DNA of 64,000 nt, taken from positions 1 through 64,000 of the forward strand of contig RCNN01000124.1 in NCBI GenBank assembly GCA_003667245.1, written 5' to 3'. This document shows, piece after piece, positions 20,329-34,319 of this stretch. This DNA is from Heterostelium multicystogenum. Lineage: Eukaryota; Evosea; Eumycetozoa; Acytosteliales; Acytosteliaceae. The stretch's first letter is position 1; each line of letters begins with the position of its first letter. The notes under the pieces were generated by a model. It saw nothing but the letters and a program-made list of their open reading frames with translations. It had not been told where the DNA came from and did no database searches. The position numbers and the translations under genes were made by a program.

Positions 20329-23300
20329 TTATTGTAATGATGTTAAAAAGAATGTATTTAAATGGTCTCTGTTTGCAGGTGCTGTGAGTCCAACAGCTGT
20401 GAGTTTCTTTTCAAGTTTCAGCAAAATGTTACACATCAATGGGTGAATGGGTTGATTTGCGAATGATGATTTGATTTCGTTGATAGATTGGGTGATCTCG
20501 CTGATATGCTGAGTGTAGAGTGAGTTTTGAGATATTACTACCATGATTGCACTGATGCATTGATAGAATGGTAGGAATACCTCTTGATTGTAGGTCAACC
20601 AGCTATTCCAAACAGAATGTTTGTTATTTTCTGTTGATCTTTTAATCCAAGCAGCATATAGATTGGCCCTTTCCAATAATGATTTCAATTGATTCCATGT
20701 AAACAAATCAGCCAAGGTTGTATCTTTAGATCTCTTTACAACAATGTCAATCATGTTCTTTGTTACTATTTTGGATGGTAACAAGTTTCTCTTTGAAGTA
20801 ATTATCCTCTTCTTTGTCAAATAGTACAACTGAGCTCTTGAATTCATTTGAGTAGATGCTATCTGATGGGATAGGTTGATCAATTGATATGATATCAAGA
20901 TACTTGTTGATAAGGTAAGTATCACTGCCATAGGTTGCTGTTAAGTGGGCATAAATCGACTGGATGGTCTTAGTGGTATCGCATACCAAAGATGAGCAGT
21001 GTTGTTGATCATTTAAAATAGACCAAGTAATGGTTTGAGACATTGTTCTAATTCCATCTTCATCGTCTTCTAACAAAGTTGTTAGTGCCAGCCACATTTC
21101 AATTGCAACTCTGTTTGGAATTTGACATTCATGTATTTTTGTTAGCAGAGTAGAGGTAGCTTCAAGTGCTAATGTGATAGCTAATCTAATCTCATGAGGC
21201 TTCTCCGCAGCTGAATAGGTTGAGACCATTTCAATCCATTTTTCTGACATTATGGATGACATTTCCTTGTTGCTGGTCTCAGCCAAACAGTACTGCTTGT
21301 AGGCATGACCAAATAGTACAATGGCATCTTTCTTAATTCCACTCTTTGGTAATAGATTCAAGGTGAACTCGAGTAGATCTTTACCATCAAGATTGAGAGG
21401 AATATCGAGTTTTGGTAGAATTCTGGCGGCCCTCTTCAAAATGGGTATATTTGTTTCTGTTTTCAAAATGTGCAATAGTTTGGCTTGAATAGCAAGGACC
21501 ACTTCTTTTCCATTTTCATCCAAGTTCAATAGCTTAATGATCACATCAATATTTGATAATAAAAATTTGATGGTCACCAAACGTATTTCATACTCACAAT
21601 GGGAAACCATTGAAAGTAATCTTTGAATTATTTCTTGACTACTAGCTATTTTCAATGATTCTAGAACGAGTGGACGCCTATTGATTGAGTTGTCAAGAAG
21701 ATTTAATACATTAATACCTGCTTCTTGGATATAAGAGCTGAACAATGGAATTCTACGATCTCTCTCCGATGTATCTGCTCTGTTGGCATGTTCAATTGCT
21801 TCTGACGCTTTTTTATGGACTTGTAATAAGGTTTGCTCAATGGATTGCAAGTATTGTTCATTGTACTTTTGTAAATCTATGTGGATGATTGAGGAGTGAA
21901 GCTCATTGAATATCTGGAAGATAATATATGCTAAAGGAATAATTCGTTTCGAGAGGATCCAAAGCAGACGTTCCATAGCACCTATAGCATCGATTACCAT
22001 TGATTCTCTTTCCTTTGCTGAGAGGATAGTTGGAATATGAAGTTTGAGTAATTGATAGATCTGAAGTAAAACACCATGAATTCTGTTGAAATCAGACTTG
22101 TCAGACTGATTTACACTATTGATAAGTGTATTGATGAAAGCAATAACTTCACGGGATGGTATGAATGGAACAAGAGCTCGTGCTGCAATTTGACGAACCA
22201 TAAAGTTTGAGAAAGTACAACATTCACTGATATATTGGATAAATGGAGTTGGTGAGATCGAATCTGCTGGATCTGTCATGTTGGATGGCTGCAAACGTGC
22301 AAAGAGGACTAAGATTGCATAGACACTTGATTGGAGTACATGATCGGATTGACCTTGTTCTTTTTGTATAGCAGTGAGCGATTTTGAGAAATGATCCAAC
22401 AAGAACGGGTAGAGAGTTGGCATATGACCAAAGAAATAATGGAAGGTTGTTGTATTGAGCTGACTTGCTTCTTCACGAACCTTTTTAACACCAACAATCT
22501 TATCCACCATTGTACTGAAAGCCATTGTGGCTGCATTTCTTACTGACCATGACGGAGATGAATATGCACCAACAATAGCTATCATAGTTTCAGCGAAATA
22601 CTGATCCAACTCGTTGGTCATTGTTTTGTTTCTAAAAATTGAACGTAAGATATTGATTGAGTGTACTTGTGGCAAGTAAATTCTCTGCTCTGCCAAATCG
22701 TGATCGATAATCTCTGTTGAATTATGTTCTTTGCTTCCCGATGCCATCTTTAAGAGATTTGCGATAACCAACTGCAATAATGGACCAGCCATCTTGTTCT
22801 TTTGATGAGTTGACTCACCAGTCAACAAACCTGTGAAAACAAATGGTAAACCTGCTGATCTTCTTGTGATAGAAAGTGATTGTTCTTGTACACGTTTGAA
22901 GAGCGAGTCAATCCAGCTTGATGGTAGTGTGTAGAGTGATGGCAAAGTTGAGCCCATTAGACGTGAACACAATACTTGGAATCCGAGGTATGCCTTTTCA
23001 ATTGCTCCTTTGTGTCTTGTATTCAAAAGAATGTGAACAAAAGATCGACCAATTTCACTAATTTGCTCTACTGATATTAAAGTATCATGGATTGATTGGT
23101 CATTGGTTGGGAATGTCACTCGGTCAAGAATGGCACCCAAGCAAAGACTAAGATGTTTCATTGATTGCCAGGAACAGACAGTGATAATTTGTCCTGCACT
23201 TCCCTTAATCTGATCAGTAGATGTTGGTGTCAGAGTTTCCTCATCTTCTTGCTGATCGTCGTCATTTGCAGTGTTACCACCACTACCACCAACTTGCTCC

Positions 23301-26300
23301 AAAAGCTCTTCGATAGTTGTATTGGTTTTTTCTGTTGCAGAAAGGGTTGAAAAACTTGATGCCAATCTTTCATCGTCATCATATAGAATACCACTTGGGA
23401 GTGACTTTGGAAGGAGAGATGCATCCGATGAGTTTTGATCGTTTGGATTATATCCTTCAGGAGCAGAGTCGGCGACAACTCTCAATACGATATTGGAAAT
23501 GGTAAACATAAGTTCGATGAGATCTGCTATCAAGAGTCTCCACTTTTCTTTTAGCTCTGGTAGTTTTTCGATTCTCTCAAAGTCCAATGATGGTGAGGAC
23601 AATAGATATCTAATAGTTAAAATCAAACCATGCATCGGGGCATATTTGGCGGCCTCTAAAAGATTGGTGGAGGCCAAGGACACTTGGGAGCGGAGTACTC
23701 GCATGATTTGTCTGATATAGTGTAGAACTGCACTGTCCTTGTCGTCAAACTTGGAGAGTGTAATTGGTTGCTCGGGATATGCTGTAAATGTTGGAACATT
23801 CTCACCCAATGCTACATATTTGTTGAGATAGAGTCTGAGAACCATTGAGCCAGTGTCACTCTCTCTAGCCTTTGGACTGCAAGCTAGTTTCAATCCCCAT
23901 AAAATCAATGATGAAATTGGCTTCTCTTCTGAAAAACCTGGCAAAGGCGATGGGAATCGATTTAAAATGGAGCTTGCAACTTCACGGCAACGGTCATATT
24001 GATCCCAAAGATTGTTAATGAGTACCAAAGTATTTTCTTTGGAGAACAAAGTTGAATGTTCATTAACATAGCTTAGGAATGGGATAACTGCTGGTTTATC
24101 TTTGAATCTATCAATACTGAATGCATCTACCAAACTAGAGATAGCATCGATAGGAAGCATCTTTCTTGGATAAGGTGCGCCTGGATACAAACAAGATACA
24201 TATAAACTTGAGCACCAATTGATGAAATCAACCACTTCGTCATTTGACAAGTATAAATCGTTGGCTTTGGCTGTATTGGAAGTGGCTTGAGTTTTTGTAC
24301 GGTAAACCTTTGCGTAGGACTCTCTAAGTCTGACCCAAAACTTATCCAAAATAGAATTTGTATGGTTTCTGATGTATGGAGAACTTGATTTTAAAGCCAA
24401 CGATAAAAACTCTTTTAATAATCCAATCTCAACTCTAGTTGGTCTTTCAGTGTTTTTTGGCGAACAACAAACTAATTCTAATCCCAACATTCTAGTATAA
24501 CCAATATTAGCTTCGTTAATATATATACATATAGAGCGGAATATAAATATCATACCTTAATGAGTCATCTTGATTATATAATGATTGATTGATGGTTGTT
24601 AAATTTGCATTTAGAATTTCGGTTCCCTCCAATATGGCGAGTTGTCTTGCTGTATTCAAAACTGATAATGATATTCTTAATGATACCTTGTTGTCAATCA
24701 CTATTGAAGGAGTAGTGGTGTTTTTAGTGGCCTTAACATCTTTGTTTAAAATATCGAGTATCGATATCAATGATCTTGGGAATACTTTCAAGAAGCAAGG
24801 TGTTCCATAAAGTATAATCTTTGAGCATGTGTTATCATCACAATCAGTGAGAACATTCAGTAATGGAATCAACCAATATAATTCACATTGTTCTTGTATG
24901 GCATCAGTCTCCAACTTACTATCAGCAAAGGTATTCTCAGATTTGATTTTCTTTGATACCTCATCTTTAAGTGACTCCATAAGAAGCTCTAAGAATCCTT
25001 TTGCTGAATTACAAATGGTATGATCACTGTTTCACCTGTTAATTAGTAACCTATTTTAGATTGGACAATTGTTGATTCTTTATACATACCTCATGGCCAA
25101 TAAAATATCTTTTAAAAAGTTACCTTTGAGAGAGAACATAAATAAGGAACCTTCATGATCGATGATTGATTTCAGGAGGGCGTATTTTCCCTTCTGTGTC
25201 CAAGGCTCTTCAATTAGTCTTGATGTAATGTCTGGGATGAAGGTTGAGACTGCACCAGAAATTAGGCTTTCATTGACGCTTGCGAGTTGTTTTACACATA
25301 TATAGTGGATTGACAATAAACAGTTAAATATTTCGTTCAATTGAGTTGGAATTGATGAAATAGTGGACTCCCAGTTGGTAAAGATAATCTCAAGTCCCAT
25401 ATTAAAATAGTTGCTGAGGAAATGTTGATAACTAATATGTAGAAGCGATTCGATTGGTGTGCTCTCAAGCTGTTGTTTTAGTGTATAGTACCAGAGATGT
25501 AGATACTCAAGAGAGGCCACTCTTCCAAAGACATCAACTGCTGAGTTGCAAGCATTCACTATCTCCAAATAAATATGGTTTAAGAATATCGATGCTGATT
25601 TATCGTTCTTGAGAGGCATCTCAATTGACACATCGATTGACTCTGTTAACCACGCAAGCTTTGAAGATAGACATAGTCCTCTGAAAATGCTGACTCTAGA
25701 TAGATGTGGATAGGTGCTAAATTTTGTACTGTAGTAGTTGGAGCCATCCTTACAGATAATATCTTGTAAAAGCAGTTGAACTTGATCGAGCGGTGCAATA
25801 AAATGTCCAATGATTTGTTGTTGATAATATAACTTGGTTGTAGTTTGAAGTGCAAGATATTCTGTGAAGAGGAATGCGGATAATCCGATGATTTGCTTCG
25901 GATATTGCGATGATGATAGTAATTTATCGAGTGAAACCAATATATCTGTTTGCTGTGGGAGCAATTCAACCAATGTATCTTGATAGTTGGAGTAGAGAGA
26001 CATCAGTGCTCTCAGTGTATAGTCACAATCAGCATATACTTCGTTTAAATAGACAGTACCACGTTGTTGCATTGCTTCAAGTTGCTCTGATAACAACGTT
26101 GATATCATTTTCAAGGCAACTTTGCAGCCACCAGAGGCTCCACACATAAAATCTGAGGCTACCTTCAAATCTGAGAGCAATGTGATGAAATGTGAATGGT
26201 AAATGGTCACCTCTGAAGAGAGTGTCAGAATAGAAGACAATCTACTTCCAACCAACCTAATAGATTCCTCTGACAATGATAGGCTATTCATCATGGATAT

Positions 26301-26735
26301 CAACGACTTGTTTATCTGTAAGTTGGGAGAACGTAGTTCAAAGAGGATAGCAATTGCCATCTGTGCAAGTTGGTTTGACAAATCTGATCCTATTGGCGAA
26401 TCACTATTGCTTCTGGCAGTAGTTGACTCCAATCTCTTGATGAATATAACTTGATCACCTTGTGACTTTGCCTCTAAAAACTTGACTGCAACATCTCTAA
26501 TAGCTGACTGTGAAGTTGGACTTCCAGACAAATTCTGCTTCAGAGCTGCGGGCTTGCTACCATTTGCCGGCGATGTGATGACATTCGAGTGGTCATCGGG
26601 TGGGAACACCAGCGATTTCAAACCAGAGACACATTTATTAACTAGATCAACATCAATAACTAGAAATTGTTCCAACTCCTTTCGTTGTTTACTTTTCTCT
26701 GGTTTCTTAAACAACTTTATCTCTGATTTAACCAT
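20329..26735 (-). CDS. THADA/Trm732-like tRNA methylation cofactor
   Basis: This is a giant alpha-helical (ARM/HEAT-like) protein of about 2,090 residues. In yeast, Trm732 partners Trm7 to 2'-O-methylate tRNA position 32, and THADA is the animal relative. The hallmark DUF2428 segment is present: SLSITRRSAGLPFVFTGLL, preceded by NTRHKGAIEKAYLGFQ and followed by QVHSINILRSIFRN and WSVRNAATMAFSTM. Exons are 26735-25090, 25026-24556 and 24491-20329. Both junctions check: AM-SDHTIC at the first, and DDSLR-MLGLELVCCSP using a CTAG acceptor at the second. One frame change is needed near 20750-20790, before KNMIDIVVKRS. The remainder is open, so I treat the break as probable sequence error. Confidence 0.85.
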
Positions 26736-26949
26736 TATTTATTAATAGATATATAAATACTATCTATTTTCTATATCTATTAATATTTAATGAATCTTTA
26801 AATATATTTATTTTTTGTTTTTTGTTTTGTTTTTGTTTCGTTTCGTTCGTTTTGGTGTACAAAAAAAACATTTTTGAGTTCAAATAAATATATTAAAATA
26901 GGAAGATATTGATTTGTTGCTTTCAAAAGTTTGTTTATTCTTTTATTGT

Positions 26950-27704
26950 TTAAAAGTTGGCACAAGTCTAGAAAGAAATGAAAGGAAAAAAACAAAAAGA
27001 AATATATAAGAATAATATTAATATACTGTTTTATATAAATATGTATTAAATATTGACTTACATTGAAGTAACCTGGGGCAGCTGGTGTACATGAAGTTGT
27101 GGTAGAATAACTTTGGGAGGTGTATGATCCAGAGCATCCGTAACCAGTGTAGGTGTATTGAACGTATCCATTTGGAGTGCATTGGATTGATTGGTAAAGA
27201 CCGTTTGGATTGTAGAAATTGGATGGCAAACAATAGTTGATTGGTTGAGAGTAAGCATAACCGACGTCACCATTACAGTTGGTACCATTGGCATAGATTA
27301 CATTGTAATAGTATCCTTGTGAACTAAAGTCAATATAGTTGGTATAGCTGAGAGTAACTTGGGAGTTTGGTTGAGTTCCAACTTGCAACTTTTGGGAAGT
27401 GAAAACGCCTAGTATAATGAGAAAGAAAAAAAAAAAACAAACAAAAAAATTACATTAGTTTATTATTAAAACTAGTTTGATGGAACAACTTACTTTGGCA
27501 GTAGTAGTCATGGTAGGTGTTGAATTGGACAGTCCATGGATCAATGATAATGTAGGCGTAGTTGTTACCTGAACCTGGCTTTACGCAGTAACCTGACAAA
27601 TAGTATTGGGTCATTGAGTAACCTTGGAAGGCAACATAAGTTTGAGCATTTGCAGCAACAGTGGCAATTACAAATAAAGCAATAATTTGTAAGAACTTAT
27701 TCAT
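26950..27704 (-). CDS. Secreted Tyr/Cys-rich protein
   Basis: The start is 27704. Exons 27704-27494, 27408-27062 and 26967-26950 join exactly in phase and end YFN-TCANF. The N terminus MNKFLQIIALFVIATVAANA is a classic signal peptide with a cleavage-like ANA-Q. The mature part (about 170 residues) is rich in Tyr, Gly, Asn and Ser, with around ten Cys likely in disulfides. No membrane segment is present, so secretion is expected. I do not recognise the family. It resembles in style the small extracellular proteins that dictyostelids keep in lineage-specific families. Confidence 0.75.
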
Positions 27705-27933
27705 TTTCTTATTCTCTCTATATTATTTGAATACAATATTATGATTTAAATAAAATGATATCACCTTAGGTTTATATTTTTTAAATATTTAGAATTTATG
27801 TCAGCGTGATGATGTCAAGAGCAGCCAAAAACTAAGATTAACAAACCAGGATCTAGATATTTCGCAAAAATCAACCCAACAAGTCCTCGAAATTTGGTGT
27901 TCAACGCAGTGACCTTAAAAAACATCCACTTTT

Positions 27934-30293
27934 TTATTTCATCAATTTGATTTTTGAATTTAGGTACGAAAAGAAAGAACATAGTGGGGAATTTGATCTC
28001 TTCTTAATGCTGGGCTTTAGATCAACCTCGAATTTGAGCAATATTTTCATTTCAGCAATGATTTCAGCCATATCGTTTGATTTTAAAATAAACAGTGATT
28101 TTATCTACAATTGTTTTGTGTACAACAAAGTGTTATTAATAAAAACATTGATTTTTTAGGTTTGATATGATTCCTTACCTCTTCCACTGTAATCAAATCA
28201 TTTAGATTTTCAAGAACTGTGATGGTGAAAAGATAAGCTTGGTAGAGTGAATAGTTTTTGAATCTTTTGACAACAAGAATCAGTAACTTTGAATCTTTTA
28301 AAGATTTGATACACGTCAAGAATCCAATACTTACAATTTTATCAAATGAGTCAAATTAAATCTTTGTTCATTCTGGATGGTTTCAATGAGGTGGATGGTC
28401 TCTGTGTGACTGCCAGATATGAAAAGACTCTGAATTACTTTGTCTGGGATTAATGACCTATTAAATACTTCTGCCGCCATCAATGGGTAGCCATTGAACA
28501 AGAGATAGTCTCCAAGTGCTTCTGATAGATAAATCAGATCCATCGAAAAGAACTTTGTAAACATATAGATATTGCCAGTGACAAATATTTCCTTGACCAA
28601 AAACAAAGTTTCATCCTGTGAGAACTTATTCCCACTGTCTAGCAATTTAATATAGTACTCTGATATGGCCTCATCTGATGTTTTCAAGAATAGATTGAAT
28701 ATCTTTGTTGATCTCATGTTATACTAAATCCAAATAGTGGTTAGTCGCGACGCTCTAGCTTGTACTTTTTGAAGTAACTTACATTAATTGCATTATAAGC
28801 AGCTTTCTTGCAGTTGCCTTCTACTATATCTTGAAGAATGGAGCTCATAACATGGTTATATACTTTGAATCGGTCAAGCTTGATTGCCATTTGGCTTTTT
28901 AGTTGTGATAATACTTGATTAAGATTTTCACATGGATGAGCTTGTACCTGAGGCTGATCTAATATTGAATTGATATTCAAGTGTTGATTTGCAAACTTTA
29001 ACATCGATAAACAAAGTTCTGGTTTATTCTCTATACATCCTACTGAACGTCCATCTACACAAACATATCTTATCACGGTGTAATATAATCCATCGATCGT
29101 TTGGGTTTGATGGTGTCCATATAAATCGATTCTAATATATCCTCCGACAACTAATCTTGGATCAAAATAGAATGTTTGTGGTTCTTTACAATAATATATT
29201 AAAGTTTAGTAATCACGACAAGTCATAACGGGTTATCTACATACCATCGGTCTGCTCAACAATAAATTCTTCGGATGTGAAATGCATATTGTTTGGTGAA
29301 AATCCCACTGATATACGAATGGTTTGAGGTGAATAAATAGGTGATGATGGTTGGAAAAATGCTTTATATACATGAATTTGAACTGATGAAACGATACACA
29401 CTGTCTGTTCCAACTTATATATTAAATATTCTGATGATGAAATATCACTCGATCCTTTAGAGCTCCAAAATTTCTTATTTCTGTACATTAATAATTAGCG
29501 ACAGTTTGAATCTTGAAAAACATCAATCTACCTACGGTAATAAAGTGTTTTCTATACCTTGTGTTTCAGAGTCACAAGAAGATGATTCGATGGCACATGC
29601 AATCAAGTCATAGCTGTTATTAAAAACGATTGATCCAAGCTCATGGTACAAACGCTTCCACGATCCAATTTCATTTGAGTATGGTGATAGGTCATCAGTA
29701 TAGAATCTGCACTCTCTTGTTGTCATGATTGATGATTTCAACTGATGAAACGTTTGTTTCTCGACAGATAAGGTTTGTGGATTGGTTAATAGCGTAATCT
29801 TTTCCAAATAATTGCTTTTCATATTGCATAATCTACATTTTGGTTTCCCTATAACAATGTACAATCATTGTATTATAAATTATAATATGATAGATTTACA
29901 TAGTGTAATAATTGTTTTAAATGGACTATTAATAACCGAATCTATTTGATGATGACCTGATAGAGAATGTATGGTAATAAACAGTTGATGAATCTACTTA
30001 CAGATTTCAAAGTCATTCGATAGATAATTGAACAATGTAGAAACCAATGACATGCTGTAAAGAGATCCGACATCCAGTGTGTTCATGATTACACGCAAAA
30101 CATCGATTGGCATTGATGATAGATAATTGACTCCATCATCCTCATCTTCGTCGTCGGCGTAGCTCGAAGTATCGTCCAACATTGATGCCATTGAATTAGA
30201 TACAAATAGGTTGGGTATGTTATTTTGATATCTTAAATCGCTGTCCTGTAACAACACATATTCTAAATTGTCTGCATCGAAAACATCATCCAT
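27934..30293 (-). CDS. F-box protein (plant AT4G00755-type)
   Basis: There are seven exons: 30293-30002, 29848-29536, 29480-29245, 29183-28783, 28723-28335, about 28280-28179, and 28104-27934. The F-box is in exon 1 (LSSMPIDVLRVIMNTLDVG, then SLYSMSLVSTLFN), preceded by an acidic stretch. Exon 2 carries an LYHELGSIVF segment. Exon 3 has the diagnostic block FWSSKGSSD, then EYLIYKLEQTVCIVSSVQI and KAFFQPSSPIYSPQTIRI, which I associate with the plant F-box protein AT4G00755 family. It is probably a substrate adaptor of an SCF ubiquitin ligase. The exon 5/6 junction is out of phase by one base near 28280, so that boundary or a base there is uncertain. The other junctions check. Confidence 0.7.
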
Positions 30294-31556
30294 TCTTTTA
30301 TTTTGGTTGTTGTGGGAAACTAAAGAATTTAATTTTCATTTTAAATAATTTTATAAATAACCAAAGTTAATTGACTAAAAATGGAATGTCAGAATCAATG
30401 TTGTTCAAATCTTACTTAATATTTAATGTATTTTCTTGTTTATATCTAATTGATAGTAATAGTTAAATAATTATATTTGATTAGTTTGATAGGAGTAGAG
30501 TTTGGTCCTAATTTAATTTCATTTCTTTCAAAATTCTATTTTCCAACAAACTATGAGTATAACTAATTGCTATTGCCAATAACTTTAGCTTTGTGAATAA
30601 ATAAGTGCACTTAAATATATAAATATTAAAAAGTAATAAAGTGGAATATTTGTCTTTTAATAATTAATTTAATGAATGATAATTATTAGATCTCCAATTT
30701 GATTTTTTTTGGTTTAACAAGTAACAATGATAATAATTTGAAATTTATTTAATAAGTTTACAATATAGAAGTTTACATATTAATAGAGTCGTAGAGGTGA
30801 AATAAATCGTTCCAATTTATATTAAAAAACAAATCAATAATAATACATTCTCAGATTTTAGATTACTAAAATTAGTGAAAATTTTAACTTTAAAATTTTA
30901 GATCTCCTAGCTAGTCATTGACTTTACTCATTGAATGAACAGAGATACTCTAATAAATTTTAATACACCACTTTACAAATCTTAAGAATGAGATTATCTA
31001 TTTCAATATTACTTATTCATCTCACAAATAATAAGTAGTCGTTAAATTCCAAGTTATATTTATGTATAAATAATCATGATTCAATTCTGTTTATACATGT
31101 AAATACTTTATGTTTCACTCAATAATTGAAATGACATCGGGAAAGCTATTCTGCGGAAGTATGTCTCTAATTATATCTTTATTGTAATTAATAATTAAAT
31201 AAATTAAAATGTTGTTGTTTTCATTAAAACAAAAACAAAAAAAAAAAAAACAAAAAAAAAAAACAACAAACGGAATGGAAAAGTTGTTTGGAAGTCTCAC
31301 CAGGTTTTATTAAAAATAAGTCAACCAGTGTTAAAAAAAAAGTAATAGAATTTTTGTTTTGTTGTTTTTTTTTTTGGTTTTTTTTTGTTGAGGTATTCTT
31401 CAGATATCTGACTCTGCCTACTGAATGATATTTTCATATTTTATTTATTATTCAACACGAAGTTTTTTTTTTTTTATAAATCACAAAATCCTCTTTTTTT
31501 TTTTTGCTCAATATATATATTTACTACTATTATATAATTATTTATATATATAAACC
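30294..31556. other. Spacer between the F-box and V-ATPase E genes
   Basis: About 1.3 kb of AT-rich sequence, divergent promoter region for both neighbours. It has long A runs at about 31230-31263 and T runs at 31363-31390 and 31460-31505. No gene is supported. Confidence 0.5.
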
Positions 31557-32686
31557 ATGGTATGTAGATACAGTAAAATCTCATAGTAAAGGTTCTAGAT
31601 AGATGTAGCACATGGATCACTCTGCTAGTTGGCAAAAAATAATTCGAATTAAGAGATGGATACAGATGTGTACAAGAGTCCACTGGATGCTAATATTGCT
31701 GCAGCGAGTGATTGTATTGCAAGGCTATTCTAGTAACAGTTGGGCAAATAGAGATTTTGCATAGCCGTGTTATAAAGAATGATTACTAATTGTTTACTAC
31801 CATATAGGATGACTCACAAATTTCAGCTCAATTGAAGCAAATGCAAAACTTCATTCTCAATGAAGCTCAAGATAAAGCCGACGAAATTAAGGCAAAGGCT
31901 ACCCAAGAGTTTCACCTCTGAGAAGGGTAGAATCTTCCAATCTGAGAAATTAAAGATCATTAAGGATTATGAAAAGAAAGTCAAGCAAATTGAAGTACAA
32001 AAGAAGATGTAAGTCTAAAACATTCACCCATATGTAATAATAATAATAGACCAGATCGATGTTTGAACAGTGGGGCATTATTCAACAACAGGACACAGGA
32101 AGCAATTACTTCAAGAGTTTAGCAGATTTAGATTAATTATAAATAATGAGAGCAATGCGGATATTAATATTTACAATTCATTTATAGTAACTTGTCCAAC
32201 GAATTGAACAAGGCTCGTTTGTCAGTTTTGAAGGTTAGAGAAGAGTGTCTCCGTGAAGTCGTTTCCGAAGCTCACAAGAGATTGGCACTCATCTCCCAAG
32301 ATAAGGAAAAGTACACCGTTATCTTGAAGAATTTGATTCTCCAAGGTTTGAATAAGTTGGGTGAAGATCAAGTCCTCGTTGTCTTCCGTCAAGAGGATCT
32401 CCCAATTGCTGACAAAGCCTGCTCTGAAGCCGCTGCAGCCTACAAATCCAAGTCTGGTAAGAGTGTTAATGTTACAGTCGACAAACAACGTTTCCTCCCA
32501 CCAGGTCCAAAGGCTGACTCCAAGGGTCCAACCTGTTGTGGTGGTGTTATTCTCTCTGCCCTTGAAGGTAGAATCATCTGTAAGAATACTTTGGACGCTC
32601 GTCTTGATATCTGTTTCGACCAAATGACCCCAATCGTCAGAACCACCTTGTATGGTCCAACAGAATCCAGAAAATTCTTTGACTAA
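31557..32686 (+). CDS. vatE: V-type ATPase subunit E
   Basis: This is a peripheral stalk subunit of the vacuolar proton pump, linking V1 to V0 on contractile vacuole and endolysosomal membranes. Exon 1 is only the ATG (31557-31559), followed by GTATGT. Exon 2 is 31808-32008 and exon 3 is 32188-32686. The predicted 233 residues run from MDDSQISAQLKQMQNFIL through NLSNELNKARLSVLKVREE (helical stalk) to the globular end with GPTCCGGVILSALEGRI, CKNTLDARL and SRKFFD. Exon 2 has one extra T at 31910-31912 that puts TGA at 31919. Without it the highly conserved EFTSEKGRIFQ is restored. In an essential gene this suggests a sequencing error. It is convergent with the OS-9 gene, with a 165-base gap. 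Confidence 0.93.
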
Positions 32687-32851
32687 AAATATCAACACTA
32701 AACAAACAACAACAATAGTACAAATCATCCACAAACACAAATCAAATGATATTATAGATAAAATAATAGTAAAATACAAATAATTTTAAGCAAACTTATT
32801 GTTTTTGAGATGTTGTCATGATCTAATGAAGCAAACATCCATCTTTCCTGT

Positions 32852-33982
32852 TTATTCATTTTTTATACAAGTAATATCCAGTATAGTATCGTGTTTGGGT
32901 TTAAATAATGGGTGTATACACATTAGATTTGTATAAACTTTGAATATATAATAGCAGGTGAATGGTTCACTCATTTCCTGGATGTAATTGAAATGTTTTG
33001 TTGGGTCATTGTTACAATAATAACGTATCTCTGATTTTCTGTTGTGAATGTGTCAGTTAAAATCATATTATTGCTACATATTTGTTGATTGACTTACCTA
33101 TTTCCTGGTAATATATCGCATGGAGTACCGTCATCATAAATCTCAGTATAGTATGGGAGGGGTGATTTCTCAGGTAAAGAGAATTCAGTTCCCTGATTAT
33201 ATGAGTTTATAAAAGCTGGATCGATTCCTCGTATTTTACCATATGTGGCAGCATTATTGTCATTTGAATGTAAACCACTTTCTGGTATGGTTATTGGTGA
33301 ATTACCTAGTATAAACTCTGCTGTCACTTTATTTGTTGCTTGGTCAATATGAATTTGTCTAACTGATTTGCCGTGGCAGTACTCATAGCTCCACCATCCG
33401 CCGGTTTTATATATGATACATTGTGACTTTGAGAGACTAGATAGTGAGTCTGCAAAGGCAGCGGCAGAAGGAATCGGACTCCATTGATAATGATCACTCT
33501 CATTGCCGTCATTCACTGGTTTTGGAATGAAACACTGATACTTTGTACCATTAGCTAGTGTCATTGGCACCACAATGTTTGTTGTCGATTGGTGTTGCTG
33601 GAGATGTTCTAGTTGATTAGAACGACCAACTACTACCTCATATTTAATCTTTTGTGATGCTACAGTTGCATGTTGTTTCTTTGTTTGTTGATGTGGGACT
33701 GGTGCTTCTTCACTGCTGATTGAAGTTGATACTATGACGTTCTCTGTCTGACCATCTACAACTTTAACATTCTCTGAACTATATACAGCATTTACAAATA
33801 TAAACAAAAACAATACTGAAACTACAATATTTATATGTTTTCATTTTAAAGATACAACAAGATTGGTTTTATTTAATTGCAACCAAAAATTTATTGTTTT
33901 TGATTACACACCATTGATCATTTTGGTTTTTAGATGAAATGTGGGTGCAAAACATTGATGAACTTAACATACCTTTCTTCAT
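32852..33982 (-). CDS. OS-9/XTP3-B-type ERAD lectin (MRH domain)
   Basis: An ER-lumen lectin that recognises trimmed mannose on misfolded glycoproteins for ER-associated degradation. Exons are 33982-33973 (10 bases), 33815-33098 and 33038-32852, totalling 304 residues with all junctions in phase. Splicing the 10-base exon produces MKKVLFLFIFVNAVYSS, a proper signal peptide that neither exon has alone. The MRH domain is unmistakable: GGWWSYEYCHGKSVRQIHID (double Trp and the Gln of the sugar site), then AEFILG, CDILPGNR, EIRYYCNN and CYYIFKVYTNLMC. Paired cysteines are present. It is much shorter than animal OS-9, having little beyond one MRH domain. It ends with no obvious HDEL signal. Confidence 0.85.
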
Positions 33983-34319
33983 TTTATATTGGAGCAACAT
34001 AGATTCTTTGTTTGATTCTATAAACATCCCCACTCATTATCTTACCTTTATGAATACTCACAAAATTTTCAAATGGAATCTTTGGTTGAATCATTAATTG
34101 TTATAATTATAGTTAAAAAAATGATTGAAGATTATATTCTATTAAAAAAGCACAGGATTAAAATAGTATTTTGAACATCAAACAAAAGAGAATCTGTCTC
34201 AAAATTGTTTAATTAATTGAAAAAACAAAGTAATACATAAAATTGAAATGCTAACAAAGAAAATGCTAATCTATTCGAAAAAAGAGAATTGAATGGAAAT
34301 AAGTTGTTTATAATGGTGT
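33983..34319. other. Spacer between OS-9 and RAD50
   Basis: The upstream region of the OS-9 gene and the 3' flank of RAD50. No gene is seen. Confidence 0.5.

Noticed and set aside
31115..31300. Phe-rich 61-residue frame
   Set aside because: It is translation of A runs (31230-31263) on the opposite strand with no supporting context.
32222..32779. 185-residue minus-strand frame over V-ATPase E
   Set aside because: It is antisense to the best-conserved exon and has no domain of its own.
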